A program made the position numbers and the translations under genes. Shown piece by piece: positions 54,625-63,565 of a DNA stretch of 64,000 bases. Origin of the DNA: Sulfurovum sp. NBC37-1 (GTDB taxonomy: Bacteria; Campylobacterota; Campylobacteria; Campylobacterales; Sulfurovaceae); the NCBI RefSeq assembly GCF_000010345.1, contig NC_009663.1:1488001-1552000 (forward strand), in the 5' to 3' direction. The stretch's first letter is position 1. Each line of letters opens with the position of its first letter. A model generated the notes under the pieces. The model saw nothing but the letters and a program-made list of their open reading frames with translations. It was not told where the DNA came from and made no database searches.

Positions 54625-56622
54625 CTACTTATCCTCTTTGGTGACAAATACGACAAATCGATTAACCTCTTTTTGCAGGTTCATCCAGTTTTTCTGATAA
54701 AGCGCTGCGTACTCCATCAGGTAGATTTTTTTACTTTCTGAAAAATACTGTGTCAACTCATCCAACATCTTTACCATTTCGTTTGCATGAATATTTTTAT
54801 ACAAAGTGCTCAGTGTTCTGACATATGATTTCAGCGCATGATATTCATCATCGTAGATCATTTTTGACATTTGCTTTGTACTTCCCTTCAGGGTTTCCAT
54901 AGTTTCAAGTAGTATCTCCATATACTGCTGTTTCTCTCCTACCTCCTCCAGGCCTTTCTGCACATCCAAAACATTACGGTTGTACCCGGTATAGACACTC
55001 TGCTTTTTCTCTTTTTTCAAACTTCTCTCCTGCATGGCAGGAGTAACCTTCAGAAACCTGTCTAACGCCCGATACACCTCCTGTGCTGTAATTGGTTTGG
55101 AAATAGTCGCATTCATACCGGCAAGTACCATCGATCTGATTTCATGCTTAAACGCCATAGATGAAATCGATATAATAGGAATGTTCTTCCATTTTGGATT
55201 GGAACGTATTCTTTTCGTCATCGTCAAGCCATCGAGAAGCGGCATATTTATATCAGTAAAAATAATATCGATATCCTTCTCATCAAGCAGTTTGATCATA
55301 TCGAGCCCGTTATCGACAAAGAAAAGAGAAGCTCCTTCTGCCTTACTGAGTATGTTTCGAATGATCCGCTGATCAACTTTGCTGTCTTCCGCCACGGCAA
55401 TATGCGCGCCACTGAATCTTTTCAAATCTTCTTCCCGGACCGATCTGTTTCCATTGAGTACAAATGTCTCAGAATCAAATACCTCCATATTGTTGATCCC
55501 TTTGACTGCCTTGCTCTCAAGAATGAATATTTGGTAGAGTATCTCTTCTACATCCCCAATGATGGCAGGATTGAAGAGTTCCGCATGTGCGATCGGTTTA
55601 CTAAGAGCGATTTTATTTTCCGGTTCAAATAGTTCATGTATAACAATGATCTTAAATTCACTCTTCGGATTTTGATAGATTTTTTTGAAAAAAGCAATAT
55701 GTTTTGCAGTGAGGTCCGAGGACCGGACAATAGCCATATTGTATTTCTCAAAATCAGGTTTCTTCTTTTCAAAATCTTCGAGTTTCATGTCACTTATCTT
55801 GATACCGTAGGTCCTAAAAATGTATTGCACCCGCTTGGTATCATACTTTGTCTTCCCGATAAAAAGGGCCCGTTTCCCCTCAAGAAATTTTTTTAGTTTT
55901 TCCTGGTGACTTCTATTGTCTTTGTCCGGGATGTATGGAATTTTGAAAGTGTAGTGTGTTCCCAAGCGTTTGCTACTGCTTAGTGTAAGGGATCCCCCCA
56001 TAGCTTCAGCAATCTTCCTGGCTTTGACAAAGGTATTTATCTCCCCGCTCCTCTGATCAGAAACATTTTTGGCATCAAGATACTCCCGGCAGAGTGCTTT
56101 GGGTATGAGCCCCTTCTCATTAGTAACATCAAACACAATGAAATTCTGTTTCGATCTCGATATATTCAGAACAATCTCTGAATCAGTACTAAGTGCAATA
56201 GCACTCTGAAGAAGCGTTTCGAGTACCTGCTCAATATAATCATTGTCACCGACAATATACCTGCCCACTTTACTGTCCACATCGTAGTGAAGATGATGTC
56301 TCTGCTCTTTGAGTGTTTTGCTGATCTTGTTTGTCAGAATATGCAGCAGGCCGCTCAGCCTGAACGGCTGATTCTCTATCTTGATCTTTTTGGTCTCAAT
56401 ACGATATGCTTCAAGCAACTCCGGATTCGTACGGCTCTTCTCACTATCCTCTGCCTTTTTTGCTTTTCCGAACTGTATACGTTTTACAAAAAAAAGAAAA
56501 ACGAACAAAAGAACCAGAAGCAGAGAGAGCAGCAGATACAAAAATGTATTCCCCTCTCCTGCAGATGCATCGTTGGCAAAAAGCAGTGTACTTGATGCAG
56601 TCAAAATAAAACTTTTTTTCAT
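54625..56622 (-). CDS. Degenerate hybrid sensor protein with two receiver domains
   Basis: 665 residues. A helix (FLYLLLSLLLVLLFVFLFFV) is followed by a GHKL-type ATPase-like region (about 100-230) with KIAEAMGGSLTLSSSKRLGTHYTF, but no DHp phosphoacceptor His is seen and the N-box lacks its usual Asn. A first receiver-like segment (about 245-365) lacks the phosphorylation Asp. The second (about 400-525) is complete: AEDSKVDQ, FTDINMPLLDG, SISS and SKPI. The C-terminal 100 residues resemble an Hpt module without its His. It may be a scaffold driven by a single receiver. Lies between narK and the kinase/phosphatase gene. Confidence 0.78.
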   Translation of the reverse strand: MKKSFILTASSTLLFANDASAGEGNTFLYLLLSLLLVLLFVFLFFVKRIQFGKAKKAEDSEKSRTNPELLEAYRIETKKIKIENQPFRLSGLLHILTNKISKTLKEQRHHLHYDVDSKVGRYIVGDNDYIEQVLETLLQSAIALSTDSEIVLNISRSKQNFIVFDVTNEKGLIPKALCREYLDAKNVSDQRSGEINTFVKARKIAEAMGGSLTLSSSKRLGTHYTFKIPYIPDKDNRSHQEKLKKFLEGKRALFIGKTKYDTKRVQYIFRTYGIKISDMKLEDFEKKKPDFEKYNMAIVRSSDLTAKHIAFFKKIYQNPKSEFKIIVIHELFEPENKIALSKPIAHAELFNPAIIGDVEEILYQIFILESKAVKGINNMEVFDSETFVLNGNRSVREEDLKRFSGAHIAVAEDSKVDQRIIRNILSKAEGASLFFVDNGLDMIKLLDEKDIDIIFTDINMPLLDGLTMTKRIRSNPKWKNIPIISISSMAFKHEIRSMVLAGMNATISKPITAQEVYRALDRFLKVTPAMQERSLKKEKKQSVYTGYNRNVLDVQKGLEEVGEKQQYMEILLETMETLKGSTKQMSKMIYDDEYHALKSYVRTLSTLYKNIHANEMVKMLDELTQYFSESKKIYLMEYAALYQKNWMNLQKEVNRFVVFVTKEDK

Positions 56623-56688
56623 ATTATAGTGCCACCTGTTTATTATCTAGATTGTTAAGTATACCAAATGATCACTGTAATCTATGTA

Positions 56689-57969
56689 TTATATCATTCC
56701 ACCTGCATTTGCTCCCCAGGTCGTTCTCCATCTTGTTTTTACGAAGCTAAGTCCGGCAATGGCCACAAGTACGACAGCTGCAAAGATGAGAAATCCTGCC
56801 ATATAGCCGTCAAAGGCACCTTTGGACCAACCAAGCGTTTTTATGAGCGCCGTACCCCCAAGACCTCCGGCACATCCGACGATACCGGTCATAATACCGA
56901 TATCTTTGCCGAAACGCTGCGGTACGAGCTGGAAGACCGCGCCGTTTGCCATACCAAGGTTTGCCATGATGAAGAAAAGCACGGCGATCGCTGCAAAGAA
57001 CGGCAGATCGATCAATGCAAGCATAGCAGCCAGCACCGCAACCGCACCGTAAAAGAAATAAAGTGCTTTCACACCACCGATCTTGTCTGCGATATTCCCG
57101 CCGACAGGTCTGAGTACCGCACCGGCAAAGATGGTAAGGGCACCGAAATAACCGGCGATAACCTTGACGTTCGGCTCATCGAGCACATTAAGCCCGAAAG
57201 CACTCATATCTGCCTGATAAGTGTTCATCAAGTACACTTTCATATATCCCGCAAACCCTACGAAACCACCAAAAGAGATGGCATAGAAAAGGTTGAACCA
57301 CCATGTATCTTTATCACGAAGCAGTTTGAGGTAATCGGAAACCTTTTTCGGTCTTGCCTTATAGACAGACTCAGGAGCATTTTTTGCCAGGAACAGGTAG
57401 GCAATAAATACTGCAATAGCCATTATCGCACCGACACCGAACACTGATTCCCATCCCCAAAGTTCTGCGATCTTCGGAGCGAAGAGGAAGTCAAGTACCA
57501 CACCGATGTTACCCGCACCGGCAATACCCAGAACCACACCCTGAAGCTTTGGCGGATACCACTGTCCTGCCTGCGGAAGCGCCACGGCAAATGAAGCCCC
57601 TGCAAAACCCAGTCCAAGCGCAACGATCAGAAGCTGGTCGTATGTAATATCACCGCCTTTAAAATAGGCAAGCAGCAAAGAAGCGATAACGATCGCCTGG
57701 GCGATCAGGGCGGTCATTTTTGCTCCAAGTTTATCGACCCCGAAACCAAGTACGATACGCAGGATCGCCCCTGAGAGGATAGGAAGTGAAAGCAGTGTCG
57801 CCTTCTGTCCTGCTGTAATGATCTCACCATGCATCGCAAGGGCTTCCGCGATCTCCGTTGAAAGTGGTCCGAGCATCGTCCAGACCATGAAACTCATATC
57901 AAAATATAAAAAAGCCATGAACAGAGTCGGAAAGTGACCCTGTCCTTTCAGTGCTTTAAATCCAGCCAT
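56689..57969 (-). CDS. narK: Nitrate/nitrite transporter (MFS, NarK type)
   Basis: About 426 residues from ATG 57969 (AAGGAG eight bases before). Twelve hydrophobic segments. Nitrate-porter patterns are GAGNIGVVLDFLFAPKIAELWGW, FASSGAVALPQAG-like ALPQAGQWYPP and GANAGGM at the C-terminus. It brings nitrate in or exchanges nitrate and nitrite. Its own -10 box and a 20-bp palindrome lie upstream, mirrored at the divergent reductase gene. The two regulatory-looking genes follow on the same strand. Confidence 0.92.
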   Translation of the reverse strand: MAGFKALKGQGHFPTLFMAFLYFDMSFMVWTMLGPLSTEIAEALAMHGEIITAGQKATLLSLPILSGAILRIVLGFGVDKLGAKMTALIAQAIVIASLLLAYFKGGDITYDQLLIVALGLGFAGASFAVALPQAGQWYPPKLQGVVLGIAGAGNIGVVLDFLFAPKIAELWGWESVFGVGAIMAIAVFIAYLFLAKNAPESVYKARPKKVSDYLKLLRDKDTWWFNLFYAISFGGFVGFAGYMKVYLMNTYQADMSAFGLNVLDEPNVKVIAGYFGALTIFAGAVLRPVGGNIADKIGGVKALYFFYGAVAVLAAMLALIDLPFFAAIAVLFFIMANLGMANGAVFQLVPQRFGKDIGIMTGIVGCAGGLGGTALIKTLGWSKGAFDGYMAGFLIFAAVVLVAIAGLSFVKTRWRTTWGANAGGMI

Positions 57970-57997
57970 TTTGTTCTCCTTAATAAATATTAGGTGA

Positions 57998-58186
57998 ATT
58001 ATACAGCGGATTACTCCAATCATTAACCACTATATTGATTAATTTTTAATCATTCATAAAATCACTGTATTGGGGCTATCCCTATAAATCATGAATAGCA
58101 TAAAATTAAATTGATTAATTTTTAATCATAGATAAGACACAAAATATTCACGGTACAGCTATAATAAAACAATTATATACAGGAGG
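57998..58186. promoter_or_regulatory. Divergent narK/reductase promoters with two identical 20-bp sites
   Basis: The 20-base sequence ATTGATTAATTTTTAATCAT occurs twice, at 58034-58053 and 58110-58129. Each contains the perfect palindrome TGATTAA-TTT-TTAATCA (58036-58052 and 58112-58128). The narK -10 (TATAAT on the minus strand) is 58003-57998, and the reductase -10 is 58160-58165. The centre of each site lies about 40 bases upstream of its own -10, which would place it near -52 of each start. AGGAGG at 58181-58186 precedes the reductase ATG. This geometry suggests a shared activator binding one site per promoter. Confidence 0.7.
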
Positions 58187-58195
58187 TCCGATCGC

Positions 58196-60115
58196 ATGGA
58201 AGTATTGCAAAAAGCACTCGAAGCCAGATCAAAAAAAGTCAACAAGGTAGAGGCTACCAAATCATTAAAGAATCCTTTGGAGGTCTATGCCAAACTTGAA
58301 GAGATCGCAGCTGCCGGGTATGAAGGCCTGGCCAAGGAAGACTCTGCCTACTTCCTGAAATGTTTCGGCCTCTTTGACAAGGGTGAGGATTTCATGCTGA
58401 GGGTGCGTATTCCTTCCGGCCAACTTACCCATGAACAGGCACTGCGGATCGGTGAAGTTGCACAAACCTATGCCAATGACTATATAGATATCTCCACGCG
58501 TATGCAGGTCGTATTGCGCTATATTCAGATAGAGAACATTGCCAAAGTACTTCATGCACTCAAAGAGGTGGGGCTTAGCACATTTCAGACAGGTGCGGAC
58601 AATACACGAAATACTGTTTCTGACCCTCTTGACGGGCTTGCTTACGATAATATCATTGAAACCAAACCCATTGTAGACAGACTCGAAAAGCAATTTATAG
58701 AAAATCCTGAATGGATCTCCACCCTGCCCCGTAAGTTCAATACCGGGATACTCGGTTCACTCTCCAATTCCTGTAATATCTTCGGGCATGACTGCTGTTT
58801 TGTCCTTGCCCAAAAAGAGGGACGGTTCGGCTTTAATGTCTATTTGGGAGCCAGGGTCGGTGTACAGGCGAAAGATGCCGATCTATTCGTTACCGCAGAT
58901 GAAGTTCCCGAATTTTACACGGCTCTGCTGAGTGTATTTAAAAGATACGGCTACCGCGACAACCGGAACAAGAACCGCCTGCACTTCCTCCTGAGTGACG
59001 TGGGTGTCCCTGCCTTCATAGAGGCAGTGAAAGAGGAAGCAGGCAAAAATTATGCCGAGGCCGGCGTGACTATGGTACAGTCCCAGAACATTGCCATGGG
59101 CTCCAACAAAATACTGCTCAAAGACAATACCTATGCCTACAAGGTCATTGTGCCTTCCGGTATCTTCAGTGGTACCGATATGATCGAAGCAGCCAAAAGT
59201 GCGCAAACTTACGGAAGTGGACACCTGCGGCTTAGCTATGACCAGAACCTCTTTCTTGTCAACATACCGCAGGAGGAACTGACCGGGCTTGAAGCGAGTC
59301 CGCTCGTTGCAAAATATGCAGCATTCAACAACCTCTATTTTCAGGATATGATCGCCTGTGCCGGTACCCATACCTGCAGCTTCGGCGTCATCCCCAACAA
59401 ACCCGACGCTATAGAGATGGCACACTTCCTCAACTCTGAAGTGTCCATCACAAATGCACAGGTACGCATGAACTGGTCAGCCTGCCCCAAAGGCTGCGGC
59501 ATACACGGCATCGCCGATATCGGATTTGAAGGATGCAAGGCCAAAGATGAAGAGGGAAACAGAGTTGACGGTGTGCACATCTTCATAGGCGGGAAGATTA
59601 CCCGCAGGGCGAAAGAGGCTCATGTCCTGCATAAATCACTTCCGATCACAGAAGCGAAACATCATGTAAAGTATCTGCTCAAAATATACGCCGACTACAA
59701 AGAACGCAGCGAAACCTTCGAAGCGTTCGAGACACGTTTTTTCAGCCATAATTACAGCTATCAGGCGATCTCATTCTTTACCAAGATCAACTACGTCCTT
59801 CGTGAGAAGCTCGGCCTGGATGTGATGTTCGAACTTGAAAAAGAGCCGGCAAGTGGCAGAAAAGAGGAGTATGAGCTCTTCACTTTCGGCCTGAAACTCT
59901 TCAAGCTCCTTACCGGAGAGAAGCGTTTTGAAGCGGTTGACGGACTTTCACCAACCCTGGCACGCCCGAGAAAGATCAAACGTGACGAAGTCAGCAGACT
60001 CAATCCGGCGGTCCCACCTAAACTCTCTGAAGTCATCTACAACATGACGCATGAGAACAAAAGTGAACGTGCGCAGGTATTCTCGGAACTGCTTGTAGCA
60101 TTGAAGGAGGTATAA
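58196..60115 (+). CDS. nirA: Siroheme nitrite/sulfite reductase (assimilatory)
   Basis: 639 residues with two ferredoxin-like half-domains and two siroheme-binding halves. Motifs: DISTRMQVVLRYIQIENI, NSCNIFGHD, and the 4Fe-4S/siroheme cysteines in CAGTHTCSFGV (C-x5-C) and CPKGCG (C-x3-C) near 390-430. It reduces nitrite to ammonia or sulfite to sulfide with six electrons. The divergent nitrate transporter favours the nitrite role. A strong AGGAGG precedes ATG 58196. Slightly longer than minimal NirA proteins, with about 100 extra C-terminal residues. Confidence 0.92.
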   Translation: MEVLQKALEARSKKVNKVEATKSLKNPLEVYAKLEEIAAAGYEGLAKEDSAYFLKCFGLFDKGEDFMLRVRIPSGQLTHEQALRIGEVAQTYANDYIDISTRMQVVLRYIQIENIAKVLHALKEVGLSTFQTGADNTRNTVSDPLDGLAYDNIIETKPIVDRLEKQFIENPEWISTLPRKFNTGILGSLSNSCNIFGHDCCFVLAQKEGRFGFNVYLGARVGVQAKDADLFVTADEVPEFYTALLSVFKRYGYRDNRNKNRLHFLLSDVGVPAFIEAVKEEAGKNYAEAGVTMVQSQNIAMGSNKILLKDNTYAYKVIVPSGIFSGTDMIEAAKSAQTYGSGHLRLSYDQNLFLVNIPQEELTGLEASPLVAKYAAFNNLYFQDMIACAGTHTCSFGVIPNKPDAIEMAHFLNSEVSITNAQVRMNWSACPKGCGIHGIADIGFEGCKAKDEEGNRVDGVHIFIGGKITRRAKEAHVLHKSLPITEAKHHVKYLLKIYADYKERSETFEAFETRFFSHNYSYQAISFFTKINYVLREKLGLDVMFELEKEPASGRKEEYELFTFGLKLFKLLTGEKRFEAVDGLSPTLARPRKIKRDEVSRLNPAVPPKLSEVIYNMTHENKSERAQVFSELLVALKEV

Positions 60116-60148
60116 TTTTATATGTATGTATTTAACTCTATACAGGCT

Positions 60149-60223
60149 GTAGGGTGTTGTACCCTCACAACACCAATACTCTGCACCTACACAAAAGGTG
60201 TTGTCAGGGGACAACACCCTACG
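60149..60223. repeat. Palindromic intergenic repeat, copy 3 (inverted halves)
   Basis: A 75-base unit: GTAGGGTGTTGTACCC at the left is inverted at the right as GGGGACAACACCCTACG. Each half also pairs with itself (GGTGTTGT/ACAACACC). It separates the reductase gene from the ferredoxin/anchor gene. Same family as 35555 and 52905. Confidence 0.8.
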
Positions 60224-60246
60224 AAAAAAACAGCAAGAGAAATATA

Positions 60247-61854
60247 ATGGCAGCAGAACCCTTAACAAAACACACACCATTGGAAAGCTTCATCAACCAC
60301 AAGAACGAGACCGGTATGCAGTGCGGAAATTACTCCATTGACATTCCTGACCTCAAACCCGGAGAACAGTACCGCTTTCACTTCGATGCCACTGCCTGTG
60401 TAGGTTGTCACTGCTGTGAAGTGGCCTGCAACGAACAAAATGCCAATCCTGATGAGATCAAGTGGAGACGTGTTGGAGAAATGGAGATGGGGGCATTCCC
60501 CGATACCCTGCAGCTTTTCAACTCCATGAGCTGTAACCACTGCATCGATCCTGAATGTCTGCGCGGCTGTCCGACAGAGAGCTACATCAAACTCGATAAC
60601 GGGATCGTCTGGCACGATGACCCTTCGTGCATCGGCTGTCAGTACTGTACCTGGAACTGCCCGTACGAAGTACCTGTCTTCAACCCTGACCGGGGTATCG
60701 TAACCAAATGCCATATGTGCGTGGACAAACTCGAAGCCGGTCAGACCCCTGCCTGTGTGCAGGCCTGCCCGGGCGGTGCCATCGAAATAGAAGCAGTGAA
60801 TGTGGAACAGTGGGTTGCTGAAGATATGGCCAAAGAAGGAGTGGCTCCCCACCTGCCGAACATAGATATTACCAAACCTACCACACGATACACACTGCCT
60901 GAAATCCCCGAGGGCGAAGAGATACGCCCGGCAGACGAACATCTCCTGCACCCGGCACATCCTGAACTGCCGCTTGTTTTCATGACGGTACTCACACAGG
61001 TTTCGGTAGGTGCTTTTTTGGCGCTTTTTTTGGGACAGATGCTCTTTACCTTGGGATTCAATCTGCCAAAGCCCAATCTGGCAATGGCGATCCTGGTATT
61101 TTTACCGGCAGCCATCGGCCTGCCCCTTTCTGCCCTGCACCTGGGACGTCCTGCCAAAGCGATGTCCGCCATGAAGAACTGGAAGACTTCCTGGCTTTCA
61201 CGCGAAGCTATTGCCCTGGGAGCCTATACCGGCCTGGCAACCATGGTAGCGGGATTGTACTTTTTGGAGATCAAAGGCTTCCTGCTGCTTCTCGTTGAAG
61301 CGATTACTTTAGCCATAGGCCTTTTCGGTATTTATGCACAGTCGATGATCTACCGTATCAAAGCACGCCCGAGCTGGAACAGGAAGTCCACTACCAAAAG
61401 GTTCTTTGGTTCCGGCTATGTCGGCTTTCTCCTCATTGCGATGGTACTGCTCATCTCCAACGGTGCACAGGGGGCCATGGTACTGCTTGCCATTACGCTG
61501 CTTGCCGGAATGGGGCAGGCACTGGTCATTCTCGAAGAAGTTATGTTTTACCGACATTTGGACAAGGGAGATGAACTTTACTACCAGTACAATAGAACCA
61601 GAACCCTCCTTCAGGAACATTTTGGCAAGGTAAAGAAATTCAGAATCTACTCACTTGCTGTCTTTGCCCTGGCACTGCCACTGCTTGCTATTACGTTCAC
61701 AGCCAGCGGATTGGTCAGCTTGGCGATCGCAACATTGGCTATAGCGACCATAGGTGCATTGCTGAGTGAACTTGCAGGACGCTACCTTTTCTACCGTACC
61801 ATAGTGCCGTTGGGACTGGCAGGGAACTTCTTTGCGGGGAATCAACGCCATTAG
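60247..61854 (+). CDS. Fused four-cluster ferredoxin and DmsC-type membrane anchor
   Basis: About 535 residues from ATG 60247. The N-terminal part (about 40-200) holds four 4Fe-4S sets: CVGCHCCEVAC, CNHCIDPECLRGC, CIGCQYCTWNC and CHMCVDKLEAGQTPACVQAC, as in DmsB/NrfC. After a linker, about eight hydrophobic helices (about 240-530) match the DmsC anchor (LSALHLGRPAKAMSAMKNWKTSWLSREAIALG). It is therefore a quinol-linked electron-transfer unit in one chain. Its molybdenum catalytic subunit is not next to it. The position after the reductase suggests a link to nitrate reduction. Confidence 0.9.
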   Translation: MAAEPLTKHTPLESFINHKNETGMQCGNYSIDIPDLKPGEQYRFHFDATACVGCHCCEVACNEQNANPDEIKWRRVGEMEMGAFPDTLQLFNSMSCNHCIDPECLRGCPTESYIKLDNGIVWHDDPSCIGCQYCTWNCPYEVPVFNPDRGIVTKCHMCVDKLEAGQTPACVQACPGGAIEIEAVNVEQWVAEDMAKEGVAPHLPNIDITKPTTRYTLPEIPEGEEIRPADEHLLHPAHPELPLVFMTVLTQVSVGAFLALFLGQMLFTLGFNLPKPNLAMAILVFLPAAIGLPLSALHLGRPAKAMSAMKNWKTSWLSREAIALGAYTGLATMVAGLYFLEIKGFLLLLVEAITLAIGLFGIYAQSMIYRIKARPSWNRKSTTKRFFGSGYVGFLLIAMVLLISNGAQGAMVLLAITLLAGMGQALVILEEVMFYRHLDKGDELYYQYNRTRTLLQEHFGKVKKFRIYSLAVFALALPLLAITFTASGLVSLAIATLAIATIGALLSELAGRYLFYRTIVPLGLAGNFFAGNQRH

Positions 61855-62140
61855 GCGTTGAAGCATTCAGCGCAGGAGCCAGACAAGACTACTTTATTTG
61901 TTTTTGATATGATATTGAAATGATAATGATTGAATTGAAAATGTGGCACTTTGTCATACTTTTGATTTTTAACAGTCATTTTTAGTGTATGTTATTTGTT
62001 CAATATCTTAACTGTTTGTGCTATACCATTTGTTGAATAAATAGATGCGACGTTTCCGCTTCGCTACAACATCACATCGGCTGCGCGGATCACTGAAGGC
62101 GATCCCTTACGGCGGCTGTTAGACACCAAAGGATTTTTAA
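61855..62140. other. Gap with an attC-like element upstream of the NERD gene
   Basis: The first 190 bases are AT-rich without a gene. From about 62045 the sequence is GC-rich and ends in GCGGCTGTTAGACACC (62113-62128), whose GTTAGAC fits the GTTRRRY core. Two blocks, CCGCTTCGCTAC and GATCACTGAAGGCGATCCC, recur in related form after the NERD gene in swapped order. CAAAGGA then leads into ATG 62141. It resembles the right end of an integron attC site just before a cassette gene; a full left arm is not evident. Confidence 0.5.
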
Positions 62141-62917
62141 ATGATCGACATATCAGCAATTTTATCACCACTCTTGCAATTATGGTATTTACTACCTATC
62201 GTAATTATAGTGGCATTTTTCAGAACACCAATAGGGAAAGGCATCATCGGTGAATTTCTTGTAAATGTCGCTGCAAAATTAAAGCTTGACAAAAACCAAT
62301 ATCATCTCATAAAAAATGTAACGCTTCCAACTGAAGATGGTACTACCCAGATTGATCATATCATTATATCTGAGTATGGTATCTTTGTTGTCGAAACAAA
62401 AAATCTGAAAGGATGGATATTTGGTGATGAAAAGCAAAGATTTTGGACACAAAAAATCTACAAACATACCAATAAATTTCAAAATCCACTTCACCAAAAC
62501 TATAAACATATCAAAACCATTCAAAATGCACTCAATATAGAGCCTGAGAAAATATTTTCTATCATTGTCTTTACCGGAGACAGTACATTTAAAACCAAAA
62601 TGCCAGAAAATGTAAAACATGGTATTAGCTATATTGACTATGTTAAATCAAAAACACGCAAAATAATTTCAAAAAAAGAAGTTGAAGAAATTATTGCTGC
62701 AATTGAATCGGGTCGTCTTTCTCGATCTTTCAAAACAAATCGTGAACATGTAAAACATGTCAAAAGCATTATCGAAGAAAAAGAACAAAAAAACGTATGT
62801 CCAAAATGTGGTAGTGAATTGATTTTACGTACTGCAAAAAAAGGAACGAATGCAGGAAATCAATTTTATGGTTGCAGTAATTATCCAAAATGTAGATATA
62901 CTGCACAACTTGTCTAA
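62141..62917 (+). CDS. NERD-domain protein with topoisomerase-type zinc ribbon
   Basis: 258 residues. An N-terminal helix (LLQLWYLLPIVIIVAFF) is followed by a NERD (nuclease-related) domain (about 30-150): GIIGEFLVNVAA, QIDHIIISEYGIFVVETKNLKGWIFGDEKQRFWTQ with the D...E-x-K pattern. The C-terminal CPKCGSELILRTAKKGTNAGNQFYGCSNYPKC (about 220-251) is a topoisomerase C4 zinc ribbon. It probably binds or cuts nucleic acid at the membrane. Its stop codon lies inside the RYYYAAC start of an attC-like site, as in integron cassettes. Confidence 0.88.
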   Translation: MIDISAILSPLLQLWYLLPIVIIVAFFRTPIGKGIIGEFLVNVAAKLKLDKNQYHLIKNVTLPTEDGTTQIDHIIISEYGIFVVETKNLKGWIFGDEKQRFWTQKIYKHTNKFQNPLHQNYKHIKTIQNALNIEPEKIFSIIVFTGDSTFKTKMPENVKHGISYIDYVKSKTRKIISKKEVEEIIAAIESGRLSRSFKTNREHVKHVKSIIEEKEQKNVCPKCGSELILRTAKKGTNAGNQFYGCSNYPKCRYTAQLV

Positions 62918-63078
62918 CAAATCATTGGAGATCACTGAACGCAATCCCTTACCATTTGTTGGTCTCCGTTTCGCTACGTCCATCAAATGCAAGGATACAC
63001 ACATCAAGTCTGCTACCAGAATACCCTTCGGTTTATTCTGATATCATACTGAATGGCGATCAACGCGGCCGTTAGAAG
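62912..63078 (+). repeat. attC-like site after the NERD gene
   Basis: Begins GTCTAAC (62912-62918, fits RYYYAAC, includes the stop codon) and ends in GTTAGAA (63071-63077). Inside are a hairpin with CATTTG/CAAATG arms in a longer imperfect stem around 62945-62995 and a second, CAGAATA/TATTCTG, at 63017-63040. At about 166 bases it is longer than most attC sites. The blocks GATCACTGAACGC and CCGTTTCGCTACG repeat those before 62141 in the opposite order. Confidence 0.5.
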
Positions 63079-63094
63079 ACAAAAGGAACTTGAA

Positions 63095-63565
63095 TTGAAT
63101 GTGTATATTAAATCATTTTTAATTGGAGCAGCTTCATATTGGCTTCCAGATATTGCTATGCAGTTAATTCTGCCTGAGAATCCTTTATGGATTATCTTAC
63201 TAACACTTGTTGTTCCAGTAATTGTAATAACAACTTGGTACAAACAATATAAGTCAGAGTTCTTTTATCATTATCCAAAAGTATATCCACTTTTTATGTT
63301 GCTAGGAATTTGGGCAACTGGTCCAGTTGCAATTGCGATATCAATGCAATTTAAGGGAGGAACATTTTTTGAAATGGGGCTAGAATCATTCCTAATTATG
63401 TGGATTAGTTTTCCAGTAAGTACATTTATAATGTCCACATACAGTGGAGATTTAGGAGGGGTAATTATAGTGTCCCTTGCTCTATTGAAAGCATCTTCTA
63501 TAGCGTCCAAAAAGTATAAAGCTTCTAACAAGTACGGGAAAACTATTGCTCACGACAGTCGTTAG
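63095..63565 (+). CDS. Small multi-pass membrane protein (cassette-like)
   Basis: About 157 residues from TTG 63095, chosen because AAAAGGA stands seven bases before and the earlier ATG at 63053 lies inside the attC-like site. It has four hydrophobic segments (SFLIGAASYWLPDIAMQLIL, LWIILLTLVVPVIVITTWY, VYPLFMLLGIWATGPVAIAI and IIVSLALLKASSIAS). No family is recognised. The stop TAG is part of a GTTAGAT core. It sits between two attC-like sites. Confidence 0.7.
   Translation: MNVYIKSFLIGAASYWLPDIAMQLILPENPLWIILLTLVVPVIVITTWYKQYKSEFFYHYPKVYPLFMLLGIWATGPVAIAISMQFKGGTFFEMGLESFLIMWISFPVSTFIMSTYSGDLGGVIIVSLALLKASSIASKKYKASNKYGKTIAHDSR

Noticed and set aside
58034-58129. FNR/CRP box at the narK-nirA promoters
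   Set aside because: TTGAT and ATCA are present, but the spacing between half-sites is nine bases rather than four, so it does not fit the standard FNR site.
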